Assembly (NCBI RefSeq): GCF_042242105.1
Contig: NC_092035.1
Span: 2,992,083-3,056,082, forward strand
From: Pempheris klunzingeri
Taxonomy: Eukaryota; Chordata; Actinopteri; Acropomatiformes; Pempheridae
Reading direction: 5' to 3'
DNA length: 64,000 nt
The notes below the pieces were generated by a model. It ran no database searches, was not told the DNA's origin, and saw nothing but the letters and a program-made list of their open reading frames with translations. Shown piece after piece: positions 32,601 to 43,756 of the stretch. The first letter of the stretch is position 1. The number at the start of each line of letters is the position of its first letter. Position numbers and translations under genes: made by a program.

Positions 32601-35600
32601 CTATCAGGTACATTTGCATAAATATGCTCAGTTCACACTTTTCTTTGGTCTCTGGTCTGCTGATTTACACGTCGTGCGCTTCTGCGTGTCTCTGCAGGGG
32701 AAGATACCACTGTCAGGAATGCTCATCTCCAGAATAGAAGACGGAGAAAATCTGCGGAATGCTTTTGAAATATCCGGTCAGTCCTCCCTCTCATTTAGCT
32801 AGTGGAGCTCTCTCTTTTTAATTGCGTTCCTTTCTGTATACTGGCCGTGTCTGGTGTGGGAAAGCTTGTCCTTCTTCTGAACGTTACACGTGTGGTGTCT
32901 GTGTTGTCATGCAGGTGGCCAGTGTGAGCGGATGCAGGTGGCATGTAACAGTCAGCATGAGCTACAGGAATGGCTGGACCTTCTCACCAAACACACACAC
33001 ACCTCGGCAAGCCACAGACACTCAGACAAGCCTCAGTCCGTCTGTCACACAGTAAGTCTCCAGGCTCTCTTAAGAATAAGTCCATTAACTAGTTAGTCGC
33101 TAGATCCTCATCCACTTTACTGTCCTCTTTCCCGCTCCACCCACCTCCTCCTCTCAGTTGCCCAGTCACCCTGGCACCCCCACCAGACACTCGGAGTCTC
33201 GTGGAGGGAGCACTGGACACACCTACCACACCCTTCCCCATCCCTCTTCATATGGGACGGGCCTCAGCAGCAACCCAATGTGGGGGCCCCTGGAGCCACC
33301 GAGTACACCCAAACCCTGGAGTCTGAGCTGCCTTCGCCCTGCGCCTCCACTCCGGCCCTCAGTTGCTCTCTGCCAGAAGGAGGTACACTGGTTTACTAAA
33401 ATGAATAACTATACTATACACTTCTATTTATAGTATATGTGTTGGGATCTGGGAGCCTCTTGAGTAAATGAGGATGTTTTTACACAATTAATTCACTTGA
33501 CATTAACCCACTGAAATAATGTGAATCATTTTGAGCAAAGATTTACATTCTTTCTGAGTCCCGTTAAACTCAAGAGTTAAATTTGGAGCAGCATTCCTAC
33601 TCTACATAGTTCTGTGTCCTTGTGTGAAGGATATGAGCAAGAGTCCGAAGAACATGAAGAAGCTGCTCCCGAAGAGGAAACCAGAGAGGAAACCCTCAGA
33701 AGAGGACTTCACTGTCAGAAAAAGTAAGTAAATTCATTTGGAACTGGACTTCAGGCGAAGTTTCAGCTGCAGTTCGCTGCAACATTGCAAAGAACTGTAT
33801 TTCCAGTATGGCTGCCAGAGAGAGTGTAGCTGAGAGTCGTCTCCCTCCACCATGTCACCTGTCCCTCCGCCCTGTCCTCTCAGGTACGGCAGCTCTAGAG
33901 GAGGACGCTCAGATACTGAAAGTGATTGAGGCGTACTGTACCAGTGCCAAGACGCGACAGACTCTGAACTCCAGTGAGTAAACGCACACATCTGCACACT
34001 TGCATATATGCGTAGACACGGCTGTCTGTCTTATTGCTAACCACTGTTTGTTCTCTGCTGTCAGCTCTAACAGTGTTTTTCTCTTTCCTGTCTTTTCATG
34101 TCTTCCTCTGCTTTACCCGTCCTTCAAACTTTGATTTTTTTTATTTTTATTATTTCACCCACCTTCCTCCTATTCTTTTAAAACCATTTATTTATGGTTA
34201 CATTTGGTTTAAATCTGATTTTTTATGTTTTTACAAATGTCTACAACTATGATATGGTTTATCCCAAACCCTCATCCCTTTCTCCATTATGATTTGGTCT
34301 CCTCCCTTCATCCCTCCACCATTCAATTTGGTTTGTTTGAACCCCATCTATTACCGGTTACTTTATGGTACAGCCTGGCAAGGGACTGACCTCATGCACA
34401 ACCATGTGCTCGCCGACACCAGCCTCACCGTCGCTGGTTTCCCCAGCAACCCGCCTTGTTCTGACCAGTCAGAGGATTCGGATTATGACAGTATCTGGAC
34501 TGCCCATAGTTACAGGACTGCCTCTTTTTCTCGTAAGATATCGGTGTTGTATGCTAGCGAACCAGCTAGCTTACAACTAGGGAAAGACACATAGATCTAT
34601 TTAGTGTCTCAAACCTTTTCGCCTGCTGTGTGTTTGTCTGTGTGGATCTACAGTATATTTTGCATAATTAGTATTTGTGAATGAGCCATGAATATACAGT
34701 AGCTTCATTTAGTATATGACCAATAGTACAGTCAGTATATTAAATGGCTGGGTATGTGTTTAATTCATTGATTATTTTAATGTATTTACTATCAAATCAG
34801 AGTCAAAACACCAGAAAATATCCAAATTTGAGAAGCTGGAACCAATGAGTTTTGCCATTTTTGCTTTAAAATGACATTACCAATTAATCAGTTATCAAAA
34901 TTGTTCCAAATTAAGTTTTGGTGATTGATTAATTGGCTAATCATTGGAGCTCTACACTTGTTTGTTGTTTTGATCCATTGATGTAACACTCTGCCCATCA
35001 ATATGAAGGTGTTTGCAACCATTTAACTGTATGCAGGAAAAATAGACCAATGTATAATACACAACAAGTGCCTGTGTGTACTGTCCTCTTTGAACTCTGT
35101 GTCCACCACTAAAAAGTTTGCGTGCACATGTATGTGTTGGGTTAACGACTTACACTGTCGTCCGTGTCCAATCAGGCTCCAGCAGGAAGGACGTGCACAT
35201 GTTGTTCCCAGAGGAGGAGAAGATCATAGTGGAGGAGACCAGGAGCAACGGCCAAACTGTGGTGGAGGAGAGGTGAGGGAGGAGACGTGACAGTATGCTC
35301 TCACTGTGTGAATATGAGAAACGACAGTCGATGGTATGTCACTGCTCTGTTCCTGCAGGAGTCTGGTGGACACTGTGTACAGTCTGAAAGATGAGGTCCA
35401 GGAGCTAAAACAGGTGAGTCAGACTCTGTTGGTACTGAAGATTTGAGAGAGCTCTTTTAGCTGCCGTTGTGGTATTATTGGGCAAAGATGAGAGATTGGA
35501 CTGTGGTGCTCAAGCTAAATAATCCGTTTTCTCACATCGATCTCATATCATCCCTCCACTCCTCCGCTTCTCCTGTCCTGTCTTCCTGTGTCGCTCCCCT

Positions 35601-35726
35601 CAGGACAACAAGAGGATGAAGAGGACGCTGGAGGAGGAGCAGCGGGCCAGGAAAGAGTTGGAAAGGATTGTCAGGAGAGTTCTGAAGAACATGAACGACC
35701 CGACCTGGGATGAGACTAACCTCTGA
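22725..35726 (+). CDS. arhgef7: Rho guanine nucleotide exchange factor 7 (beta-PIX), complete
   Basis: Twenty-one core coding exons join in phase to 2403 nt, 800 aa. One in-frame cassette (34374-34532) gives 853 aa. Order: CH domain (about 1-112), SH3 (about 165-222), DH (about 250-435), PH (about 455-560), Pro/Ser-rich and GIT-binding regions, and a C-terminal coiled coil ending DETNL, a class I PDZ ligand. Beta-PIX activates Rac1 and Cdc42, binds PAK through its SH3 and forms stable complexes with GIT1/2 at focal adhesions and synapses. The N-terminus [20 protein letters not shown] is nearly identical to what I recall of the mammalian long (CH-containing) isoform. The ATG at 22725 is the first in-frame ATG. 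It is head to head with ptk2b. Confidence 0.97.
23414..23486. repeat. (CA)n microsatellite in arhgef7 intron 1
   Basis: About 73 bp of uninterrupted CA, the longest dinucleotide tract in the window. Confidence 0.95.
24660..25190. repeat. Minisatellite with 41-bp units and a 227-bp higher-order period in arhgef7 intron 2
   Basis: Units built on ccccttagggtgccctttaa followed by tggagaaaatgtgatgcag recur every 41 bp. The block ttctagggtggctttcaatg recurs at about 24700, 24843 and 25070. The cgtgacgcagtgctgtctag block occurs twice, 227 bp apart (about 24914 and 25141). The array is clearly tandem, with a higher-order pattern. Confidence 0.9.
25850..26200. promoter_or_regulatory. Candidate enhancer-like block in arhgef7 intron 2
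   Basis: Low-repeat sequence with clustered TAAT and AATTA homeodomain cores, CCATTA and an ATTGATTGGG word. It looks like a vertebrate conserved noncoding element. There is no direct proof of conservation here. Confidence 0.25.
26630..26850. promoter_or_regulatory. Second candidate enhancer-like block in arhgef7 intron 2
   Basis: Unique-looking sequence with CTGCTGCCATTATTAAC, ACTAATCAGG and TCCATTAAAG words, bordered by simple sequence. Conservation is only suspected. Confidence 0.2.
28130..28334 (+). other. arhgef7: arhgef7 SH3 exon
   Basis: One 205-nt exon contains nearly the whole SH3 domain: [40 protein letters not shown] and REL. The ALYDY-equivalent, the Trp pair and the PSNYV motif that bind the PAK PxxxPR site are all intact. 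Confidence 0.95.
29608..29657. repeat. (GT)n microsatellite in arhgef7 intron 6
   Basis: About 50 bp GT tract with one interrupting TCT. A shorter GT tract follows at about 29771-29789. Confidence 0.9.
31376..31389 (-). promoter_or_regulatory. CTCF-like motif in arhgef7 intron 8
   Basis: GCGACATCTAGTGG is one mismatch from the reverse complement of the CTCF core. Confidence 0.3.
32915..33973 (+). other. arhgef7: arhgef7 PH-end and Pro/Ser-rich exons
   Basis: Exons 32915-33051, 33158-33382, 33630-33723 and 33884-33973. They encode the last PH helix ([11 protein letters not shown]), a His/Ser/Pro-rich stretch, [18 protein letters not shown], the basic [16 protein letters not shown] segment and [19 protein letters not shown], all matching the mammalian order. 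Confidence 0.92.
34374..34594 (+). CDS. arhgef7: arhgef7 alternative exon: in-frame cassette or alternative C-terminus
   Basis: After acceptor tatggtacag, the exon reads [16 protein letters not shown] then [18 protein letters not shown], known from mammalian beta-PIX splice forms. A donor at 34533 (TCTC|gtaaga) would splice on to the exon at 35176 without changing phase. Reading past that donor gives 20 more residues and a stop at 34592-34594, an alternative C-terminus that drops the coiled coil and the PDZ ligand. Both uses are predicted from sequence only. Confidence 0.85.
35176..35726 (+). other. arhgef7: arhgef7 GIT-binding/coiled-coil C-terminal exons
   Basis: Exons 35176-35272, 35359-35413 and 35604-35726. 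They encode [15 protein letters not shown], a heptad-containing segment ([19 protein letters not shown]) and the terminal [11 protein letters not shown]. The coiled coil trimerises beta-PIX, and the C-terminal TNL binds PDZ proteins such as Shank and Scribble. Confidence 0.94.
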
Positions 35727-37890
35727 GATCAACGTGCATCTGATGAGACCGGTTTCTGACTTTTAAATGACCAAACGTCCCATGATCCCTTGCTCAGCCT
35801 TTGTGGACAGAAGCTGCCATTTCCACTTGCTTTGACCCTCTCTGTGACCTGTGTACCTAACTGTGGACCAAGAGAAAATGCCTGCCAACCATCAGCAAAG
35901 CCATCCCAACTGACCGTAAAGCTGTGAAGCCACATCAGCTGGTAGGCATGACGACATCACTTCCTGTCATGCTCCTTTACTTTTTCAAACAGCCTTCTTT
36001 TCGAGCATTGACCAACGCATCACTTTTTGCCATTTATTCATTCATCCTTGTGCTTCAAGTATAAAGTTTCACCCTTGCGAGGACAGGATGTTATTGACTG
36101 GCCTGGGGCATGAAGAAGAATGCTCCATGAGTTTATAGTCACAGTTTATTCAGAGCATCTGAATGAAAGTCCTTTTTCATTAGCATTAGCATCATGAAAT
36201 ACTTTTTCATTTATTTCATTTGGTTTATTTGTTATATGAGATGGAAAAGTCACTGTATTGTAAACTAAACCTAAATTTACCAGCACTTCTCAGTGGCCTC
36301 CTGTGTACTACAGGATGAGAGGAACATTTGGTGTAAAAATAACTGCAGCTATGATGAAACACCAGTTTAACATTTTGCAACAGACCACCATATTATTTGA
36401 TGGATCCCCTGCATTGCTTCATGGGATATGTACATTTCTGGCCAGTGATTATTTTGAGGAATACATTATTTTAAACCCAGATGGATAAACTCCAATAGAG
36501 GCATAGACACAATCTGGCAAACCTGTTGATTCATTTCTCAACTGATGATAAACTGACAATGATCTGGGTACACGGCAGCGTGTGAGCTGATCAGATCATA
36601 AACAACACATCCTTGAAAATGTGTAGTCACAAGAAAATGATGTTATTCTCAAAGTGAGGCTGGTGAGAGGCTTTCTCAGGAATTAGCTCGACCATCAGGG
36701 AGTTTCAGCTCTCAGCTCCAGATTAACTTCTACTTCAAATGTCATATTCTTGCAGACTGACCACCCAAGCAATATTTAAAGGTGTAGGAAACTTGATTTA
36801 GAATTATTTTTAGATGCTCTGCACTGTGCAAAGCATTTGACGTCCAGGGTAGTAGATTACGCAAACGACCTCAGAGCTCCACACCACAACATATTCCATG
36901 TGACTTAGGTTGTTGTCAAAGACAGCAGAGGAATCTCACAGACATAAACTGAATGTTTGAGCCATACATTACATTACAAACATTACACACGCCAGCCCAA
37001 AGCTACAGCTGTAACAGTTTAACACGTGAAGATAAACACAGTATTGCTAATTCACAATTAATTTGGATTTTAATTTAATAGCAAGCTGCTGCGCCGCCGC
37101 CTGCACTGAATCTAGCTTAGCTCAGTTTTTGTATCCTGTTGTGCTGAAATTCACACGGACCCCAAATGTCCTTTTTCTGTTTGGAATAAGGTCTTTAGAG
37201 GAGTCATGGTAAAAAAACTGCAGGTCACTTTGGTCGTTAAACACTTTAAACTGACAGTTAAACTGCACTGAACTAATACTGAGGCATTGGTTTGCAAAGG
37301 AACAGAGTGCTACCATCACAGTTCATTTTTAGTTTGTCTTAACTTCAGTTTTTTTTAGGAGCTTACCAAATATACACATTTTCAAGACCAAAGTCCCAGC
37401 AATAAAACACTGGAAGATGTTTTTTTATTATGATTTTTACGATGTCAGTATGCAACCTACTGTAGAACGATCTTATTTTTATATTTGCGATTGTGTTTGT
37501 ACTCTTAATAACCTTGTTTTGATTTGTAACACGTGTTCTTTTCTACTTGACCTGGTTGATCACACACAGATAAGCAGCATATATTCTCATGAACGTCAGG
37601 AGACGTGCCTTCGGGAGAATAAACTTTCCTTTGCTGAAGTTATTAAGCATAAAAAAAAATAAAAAAAAACTTCACTAGAGGTGAAATAGTACTGATATTA
37701 CAAACCACACTGATGTAAACTATGTATTACAATTAACTCTAACTTATATATTTAACTGAAAGTGACTGATGTTAACGTATTGTGTGCTCCAATGTTATGG
37801 TGATGATGATGATTACAGTATGACAAGAATCATTCCCCCTCTATTTATTTCATCCATTTGTCTGTGAATAAAATGCTGAATCAAACTGTT
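35727..37890 (+). other. arhgef7: arhgef7 3' UTR with alternative polyadenylation signals
   Basis: About 2.1 kb of AT-rich, non-coding sequence follows the stop. AATAAA occurs at 37401-37406, 37618-37623 and 37867-37872. The last is in a good context (GTGAATAAAATG) and I take it as the probable main end. A long 3' UTR is typical of neuronally expressed signalling genes. Confidence 0.5.
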
Positions 37891-38424
37891 GAAACCAGTG
37901 TTGTAATGCGACTTTGAATATTTCTGACAAACTGGAAAAGGTAGCGTTCTTTTGTGCATTAAGAAAACTCACTACTTAACTATTTAAACCCCCTTTTGAT
38001 TAGCTGGAAATGACTATTTCCCCAATAAAAGTGTATAAAGCATCTAAAATTAGGTCAGCCTTGAACATCTACAACAGTAAAATGCCACATGGACATTAAA
38101 TCAGCAGTAATACTCATGCAGATGATGCAAACACATGATCTGAAAGGTGTTTTTCCACCTTTGGTTGAATTTCACGTCCTTGACTTCCGTGAAATCGGGT
38201 CAAACAGCGCCCCTCTGGGCTGTAACGGCCGGCTCATGTTATCCAACGTGTGTGGCCGCAAACAGCATTGCACCCTTAATGAAGTCTACTTAAGTGCGCA
38301 GGTGAAACGGTCATGTGACCGAAAAAAAGAAACTGTGAAGGTAGCAGTGAAGCACGTGACACTATAACCACAGAGGAGACATTTAACATAATAAAAACCG
38401 AGTAAAAACAGAAGCTAGCTAACC
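37891..38424. other. Spacer upstream of the orphan promoter
   Basis: Contains a 92-codon plus-strand ORF (38089-38367) and a GTCATGTGACC E-box near 38310. I see no coding evidence beyond the open frame. Confidence 0.3.
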
Positions 38425-38564
38425 GCTAACATTAGCGGAAGTGACGTCAGCTAACGGCTACAGCTAGCTAGCAGCGACGGAGAAAAGTCTTTTTTTTTTA
38501 AATCAACGAGCAAACCAAAGGACGGTCAAAGCTTCATCTTAACGAGGGAAAGAAGACGATAAAT
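38425..38564 (+). promoter_or_regulatory. Orphan ETS/CRE promoter with a noncoding first exon and splice donor
   Basis: TTAGCGGAAGTGACGT (38432-38447) continues to CAG, giving a full ETS-CRE composite (CGGAAGTGACGTCA). About 110 bp downstream a consensus donor AAAT|gtgagt sits at 38564/38565. The layout is that of a housekeeping first exon read rightwards, with no in-frame start before the donor. No following coding exon was recognised in the remaining 25 kb, so the gene is unknown. Confidence 0.5.
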
Positions 38565-38645
38565 GTGAGTAAGAATTATTCTCTACTATCTCTGTGTGTG
38601 CTAAAATGTTCCGCCATGGCCGCCTGTCTGTCTGTCTGTCTGTCA

Positions 38646-38672
38646 GTGTGTGTGTGTGTGTGTGTGTGTGTG
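38646..38672. repeat. (TCTG)n/(GT)n compound microsatellite
   Basis: ctgtctgtctgtctgtc followed by gtgtgtgtgtgt, just inside the presumed first intron of the orphan gene. Confidence 0.8.
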
Positions 38673-39359
38673 TAACTCCTTGCTGTGCACTTCCTGATAT
38701 TTAAAGTCTCTTCAGTCTCTACATGTGTGTACAACACGTGGTGAGTGTTTTTAAAATGCCACTTGCTGCCATATTTGAGATGGAGCCCTCTAAATGTAAC
38801 CTTAGCTAATTTAGCATGTAGCTGCTGATTGTCTTGGCTGCTCCCATCTGCAGCTTGTGAACAATCATCCTTGATCTTAAATGAGGTTAAACCAGACTGC
38901 ACTAGATGTGGAAGTGGAAGTTAGACACATGCATTTATTCTACTGTAGGGTTGAGTATGTGCTGACAGTATTCAGTAGTGATCTGTACCTGTCTGCTAGG
39001 TGGATGTTTTCCAGCACAGAAATAGAAATGGATTGGTACTTTGGTTTGATTGGTACCCTGTCTGGCCCCTGTGGTTCAAATTGGCCACAACCGTTGAGTT
39101 TTAATAATCTGGGTTATAAAACATCACTCCATCACTCCACCCACAGTCAACACTGGAATATATTTTCGATGGCGATATCAGATTGAGGATCTTCCACATA
39201 TAGAAGATGGGCATTGACGTGATGACTGATCTTGCATGCATAACCTTGCATTAGATTTTTAATGATGATCCTGCGAAGGATCATTTTGGTAAATATGATC
39301 TCGGCATACGTTCGGGATGTTTCAAAGTGCACTGGCAGTTTGATGGCTTCCACGTTAGA

Positions 39360-39700
39360 TGTCTGTTATCAATGCAATCAATAACATCACATCACATGGC
39401 CAAATTGCCAACAGGTTTTGGCAGGACACCAGCGGAAAGCATTATTCCCTTAACAACAGAGGAGAAAGGAGTCTTTGTGGAGTTGTCCTTACTAAATTGA
39501 CAAGGCCTTTTACAGCCTTTGATACAAGGCTGGCTGCTTCACACAATGGAAGGCATATAAATTTGCAGATGTCGTCTGGAAAGCTCAAATGTCAACGCTT
39601 TTCACAACAGCACCAGGGCCCTGCAAGAGGAATAATTGATTGGTTCACCTTTTGTCTAGCCAAATATTCATTCAGGAGGACAAAAAAAAAAAAAAAAGGA
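39360..39700. promoter_or_regulatory. Candidate conserved noncoding block
   Basis: Low-repeat sequence with a TCF/LEF-like CCTTTGATAC, a SOX-like ACAATGG and AATAATTGATTGG. It lies in a 204-codon open frame that shows no protein family I know. Enhancer role is inferred. Confidence 0.25.
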
Positions 39701-40326
39701 GGCAAAGCAAAAGATGAAAGAGCATCTTCTACAGCCGGGGTGTGCTGGCACTATTCATCATTTTTCTTTTTGAGGAAAAAAAACATGTTTTTCCCCATAT
39801 TTTTAGAGGCTACTTCGTGTGTAACACATCCTTCAAAAATAGGTCTGCAAATAACTCGACCAAGAAAACACTTGTTCAGCTGTTCGATCGTACTTGGCTG
39901 TAGGAGCTGTGCTTATTTTTCCCTGCAGAGGAAGCCTTTTCCTGGAGTTGACCTCTTACAGGGGGGGATTTGACGTGACATTTCTTTTGCTTGCAGGACA
40001 GGGTTGTGAGCATCCACTGTGGGAGCTGGTTCGGCCCGGGCCCTTCCTCCTCTGGCTGAACAGTGGAGCTCAGTCAGACCCCCCCTTCCTTCCTTCCTCA
40101 CTAAATGAACCTGTGGTCGATTTAGAAGGTCGTAGGTTGCGATTGCGCAGCTACACCTGCATCAACGTGAGCCTTTTTTCTGATTTAGACACCCAGATGC
40201 AGATCACATGCATTTTTTTCCTGCAAAAACCAAGAACATTTTAGCTTAATTTACTTGTAATAGCAGAGAAATGTGAACCATAATCGTTTTATGGCATCTA
40301 TAGAGTGTTGGAGTACTTTAGGTGGT

Positions 40327-40328
<2 letters not shown>

Positions 40329-40358
<30 letters not shown>

Positions 40359-40453
40359 GCTATGGACAGCCCCATTGTAGATGAAGTGACAGTGTGTCAC
40401 CGGGGTTGTATTGTTTTCGGCCATGAAATCAACAGGTGTCTGCTTTGTGAAAG

Positions 40454-40489
<36 letters not shown>
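40329..40489. repeat. Two (CA)n microsatellites
   Basis: CA tracts at about 40329-40357 and 40457-40489 flank a short unique segment, and a (CT)n run follows at about 40590-40614. Confidence 0.85.
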
Positions 40490-40759
40490 CCGAACTCCAG
40501 CGGGGCAGTACAGTAGCTTTCTGTCTCTGTGTTCAATAGTTTGTGATAATTTAGATTTGACTCGTATTGTTGCATTGTGTCTCCCTCTTTCTTTCTCTCT
40601 CTCTCTCTCTCTCTCGTTCCCTTCAAAGCCATTAATTCCCAGCCTCTGCAATTTTCCTCTCCGATAGCAGAGAAAAGGCAAAAGAAAAAGGGAAAGAAAG
40701 ATGACAAAGACAACACAGGACTCCTCTCTTTCTCTCAGCCCTGTTATTGTACAAAATAG

Positions 40760-41080
40760 CCAAGCAATAATTTTTTGTCATTGGTTTACTCCTAAAAGCC
40801 CATTTGACGTCGGTCTTGAAAAGAAAGCAATAAAGAATCTTTTCAGCGGCGCTGAATGAGCAAGAGAAGGAGGAATGAATCCCTTTGGGACGTTGCGACC
40901 GGAGAGGCCTTTTTCTTATTGTCTTTGCTCTGGTAATCAAATGGAGCCGAAATGAAAATGGAGTTTTCTATGAAAATAGGGGCCTTTGTTGGCTTTGGAA
41001 GGCTAGTAATTCATAAACAATAAGCCAGCTCCTTTTGTTTGGGTTATAATATATTCCTGCTGCTCTGAAAGAGGTTTCTC
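40760..41080. promoter_or_regulatory. Candidate conserved noncoding enhancer block next to a TATA promoter
   Basis: Contains ATTGTCTTTGCTCTGG, CCTTTGTTGGCTTTGG and TCATAAACAATAAG, all SOX/FOX-like words, plus AATAATT and TCATTGG. It has no simple repeats and ends 120 bp before a TATA box. Resembles deep-conserved neural elements. Conservation is untested. Confidence 0.35.
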
Positions 41081-41113
41081 CCTCTCTCTCTCCCTCCCTG
41101 TCTGTGCTTGTGT

Positions 41114-41116
<3 letters not shown>

Positions 41117-41156
<40 letters not shown>
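41117..41156. repeat. (CA)n microsatellite
   Basis: About 40 bp of CA between the candidate enhancer block and the TATA box. Confidence 0.9.
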
Positions 41157-41159
<3 letters not shown>

Positions 41160-41201
41160 GCCAGGGTAAAAGCCAAAGTGAGGCAGCAGGAGAAGATAGG
41201 A

Positions 41202-41290
41202 TATAAAAGGAGGCAGAGAGGCAGGCTCTCCCATTCATCGTCCCGGCAGCGAGACAGCAGGATGCTCGACTCTTCAACTCCACCTCTCTT
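41202..41290 (+). promoter_or_regulatory. TATA-box promoter candidate
   Basis: TATAAAAG at 41202-41209 is a consensus TATA box in purine-rich context. Transcription would start near 41230. No good coding frame follows directly. Confidence 0.4.
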
Positions 41291-41884
41291 TCTCCGTTCT
41301 CTCCATCAGCCTCTTCCTCTCTGTTGTGACGGACGTCTGCGTTCCTCTCACACCTCTAAGCCTTTTTTTTTTTCCCCCAGAAGAAGTGAAACTTTGGCGG
41401 GGTTGCCGAGGCCAGCCAACAGGTGTGCCTGGATCCCTGTTCTCAGCAACGGCAAAGTTTTCTCGGAGTGCCGCACACTTTTCTATCGGAGGAAAGGATT
41501 TCTCATTCAGTCGGGAGAATGCCGACTGGTTTTTCATTTCAATTAATATTGGAGGACGACAAGTGAAGTGATGCAGGTCACATGCGAGGCCACAGCATGA
41601 TGGAATGACACCAATATCCCACTTTTATTTCTACAAAAAATGGATAATCGTGGACAATGTCTTGTTGTAACTCCAAGAAAGCAACACTTCAGTGTGCCGA
41701 CAGCAGTTTGCCTGCACGGTTTAACCCTTAAACCAAGACGGAGGACAACAACAGCTGGCATCACTGGATAAGGGAAATACCGCAGCTTGATATATATAAA
41801 TACTCGGCGAATGTGTAGACCCAACCCTCCTCAGGCTCAGTCCAGGGGAAGGAAAGAATTCACTGAAACTCTTTTGTCTTGCAG

Positions 41885-41943
41885 CGCATCCTGACCGTCC
41901 TGAACTTTTGCGGAGGAGAACTGTGCGCGTCAGCCGGCGTGAT
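41885..41943 (+). other. Exon-like segment of an unknown transcript
   Basis: Fifty-nine bases are framed by a strong acceptor (cttttgtcttgcag) and a consensus donor (GTGAT|gtaagtg). One frame is open across it (RILTVLNFCGGELCASAGV) but I recognise no family. It could be exon 2 of a transcript from the TATA promoter at 41202 or from the orphan promoter at 38425, coding or not. Confidence 0.35.
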
Positions 41944-42960
41944 GTAAGTGCTGCATTTTTTTTCTATTTTCTGCCACCATTTAGAAACACTAACGCTATT
42001 TAAGGATGAGAAGTGAAGTAAGCCTGATGGTCAGTGCAGAGTTTCATGCTCCAGGAAAGATATTCAGCATTTATGCACCATTAAATGAAACCCTGTCTCC
42101 TAGAAATCATGTTTATATACCACTAAATTAGTTTTTTTGCCAAATGTGTTTTGGAGGAAATGTCTTTCTGCTTATTATGCTCACTGGTAACTTTTCCCCA
42201 AGTTTTCATGCTGTTTTTGCATGTGACAGTCCTGCATGTGGTTCGGTTAAAGCTATCATAGAGCAGGAAGACACGTTTGGTGCCCAACATTTCCCGCAGC
42301 TCTCCTGCAAGCACCGCTATGTGCAGCTACTCGATTCGGCCACTCCCCGGTCACATGACGCACGGCGCCACGTGTCTCCGAATGAGTTTCCTCGAGGCAG
42401 CTGGACGCCCCCATCCAGTGATAGTTGGCCCCATGCTACCTTTCTAAGTGTGGGCACAGCCTGGTGAAAGAGAACGATAAAGACAACTCAAGAGACCGAG
42501 CGTAACTTTGTGGAGCCTTGTAACATGTTTTAACATGGTTACTGTCCAGCAGCATGCTCTAAACCTCTGAACATGTGTAGGCCGAGGTTACAGGCAATGA
42601 AACTGTGGCATTCATTGGGATTTATTTATTTATTTTTAATTTTTTGGATCCTTATTTTGTGAAGATTTCGAATCATCAATAGCATTCGATCATTCAGCCA
42701 GAACCAAGGACTGGTGTAACAAACTGCCCTTTGCTTTTAAACTTCTACTACTTCTAATTTATCTTAGAGAAATAGTCCAGAAGGTGTGAATAATGCGTTT
42801 GGCAGTCGCTCTTCACTGAATCTTGTTACTTTGATGATCAGAGGCTTCAGAAGTGACTAAAAAAACTTCCTCTGATGTATATGAATATAAAATGCATTTG
42901 ATGCCATCTTGCTTGACCCACTCGAGCTACTATTCATTGCTGTCTTCTGCATTCTGTCTT
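41944..42960. other. Noncoding stretch
   Basis: Unique AT-rich sequence. I see no exon, RNA gene or repeat of note. Confidence 0.3.
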
Positions 42961-43110
42961 CTTTTCATCCATCCATCCATCCATCCATCCATTATGGGGG
43001 TGGGTGGGGCAGGAACCAATCCCAGCTGAGTTCGGGCGAGAAGCAGGGTCCACCCTGTCAATCACAGGGCTGATTCACACTCGCACTCACATCTACGGGC
43101 AAACTTTACT
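42961..43110. repeat. Dispersed fish repeat fragment (ATCC-tract family, copy 2)
   Basis: Begins with six or seven ATCC units and continues with aaccaatcccagctgag, gggcgagaagcagggt, caccctgtcaatcacaggg and cacatctacgggcaa, the same words as copy 1 at 9847. A short (GAATA)n lies just downstream at about 43148-43163. Confidence 0.6.
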
Positions 43111-43756
43111 ACTTTATTGAACACAAAGGAGAGACGAGAAATGGCTGGAATAGAATAGAATAGAGATTCTGGACTCCTGATGGTCGCAGCCTCGTCCACA
43201 TGACTCTTAAAGCAGCCGGTCTGATGACTACAAACAGGCTTTGTGTTTCCTACAGTTGTCTCGTGTCTTATGATGCTGCAGTTTGGATTTCTTTTAATAA
43301 TACAAATCTGGTATGTTTCATTTGCCCTTGTTCAGACTGCTAGCCCAAATCTGTGCTGAGAGGTTGGTGATGTCTGGACACAAATCCAGTCTGATCACCT
43401 GTACATGACGGCCTGCCTTAAGAATCGGATTTGAAAAGCAAATGTGATTTTGGATGCAGTCTGAACAAAACCCTCGTCTCCATCAGGACACGGCCGCCTG
43501 TTTTCTTTGGATCCTGTGCTGCTGTGTTGAGAGTTCTTGGTTCAGGTGTGGGCCTCTCGTTCGGCTGCGTCTCCTCTTCAGAGTGACGTGTGGTAATCAG
43601 ATAACTTTGTTCATCAGTGATCATCAGCCGCTGCTCGAGTGAGAGACAGGAGATCTATGAATCTGATTTAAAAATGGAAACGCATGGATGGAACAAAGTG
43701 ACCTGACTCGTCCTCATGGAGCAACGGTGCTGCTGAAGCTGCACGTCCTGATTTAA

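Larger units (their letters stand above)
29451..32776 (+). other. arhgef7: arhgef7 DH and PH-start exons
   Basis: Exons 29451-29542 ([10 protein letters not shown] linker), 30665-30759, 30932-31027, 31564-31686, 31770-31908, 32047-32106, 32265-32411, 32521-32607 and 32698-32776. The DH domain runs from [14 protein letters not shown] through [20 protein letters not shown] to AFKNF. The PH domain begins near [14 protein letters not shown] and continues through [20 protein letters not shown]. The exchange-domain conserved segments look intact. Confidence 0.93.

Noticed and set aside
38089..38367. Plus-strand 92-codon ORF upstream of the orphan promoter
   Set aside because: It precedes the inferred start site and resembles no family.
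39359..39973. Plus-strand 204-codon ORF
   Set aside because: No recognisable domain, no splice or promoter context, and it crosses a poly-A run. More likely an open frame in noncoding DNA.
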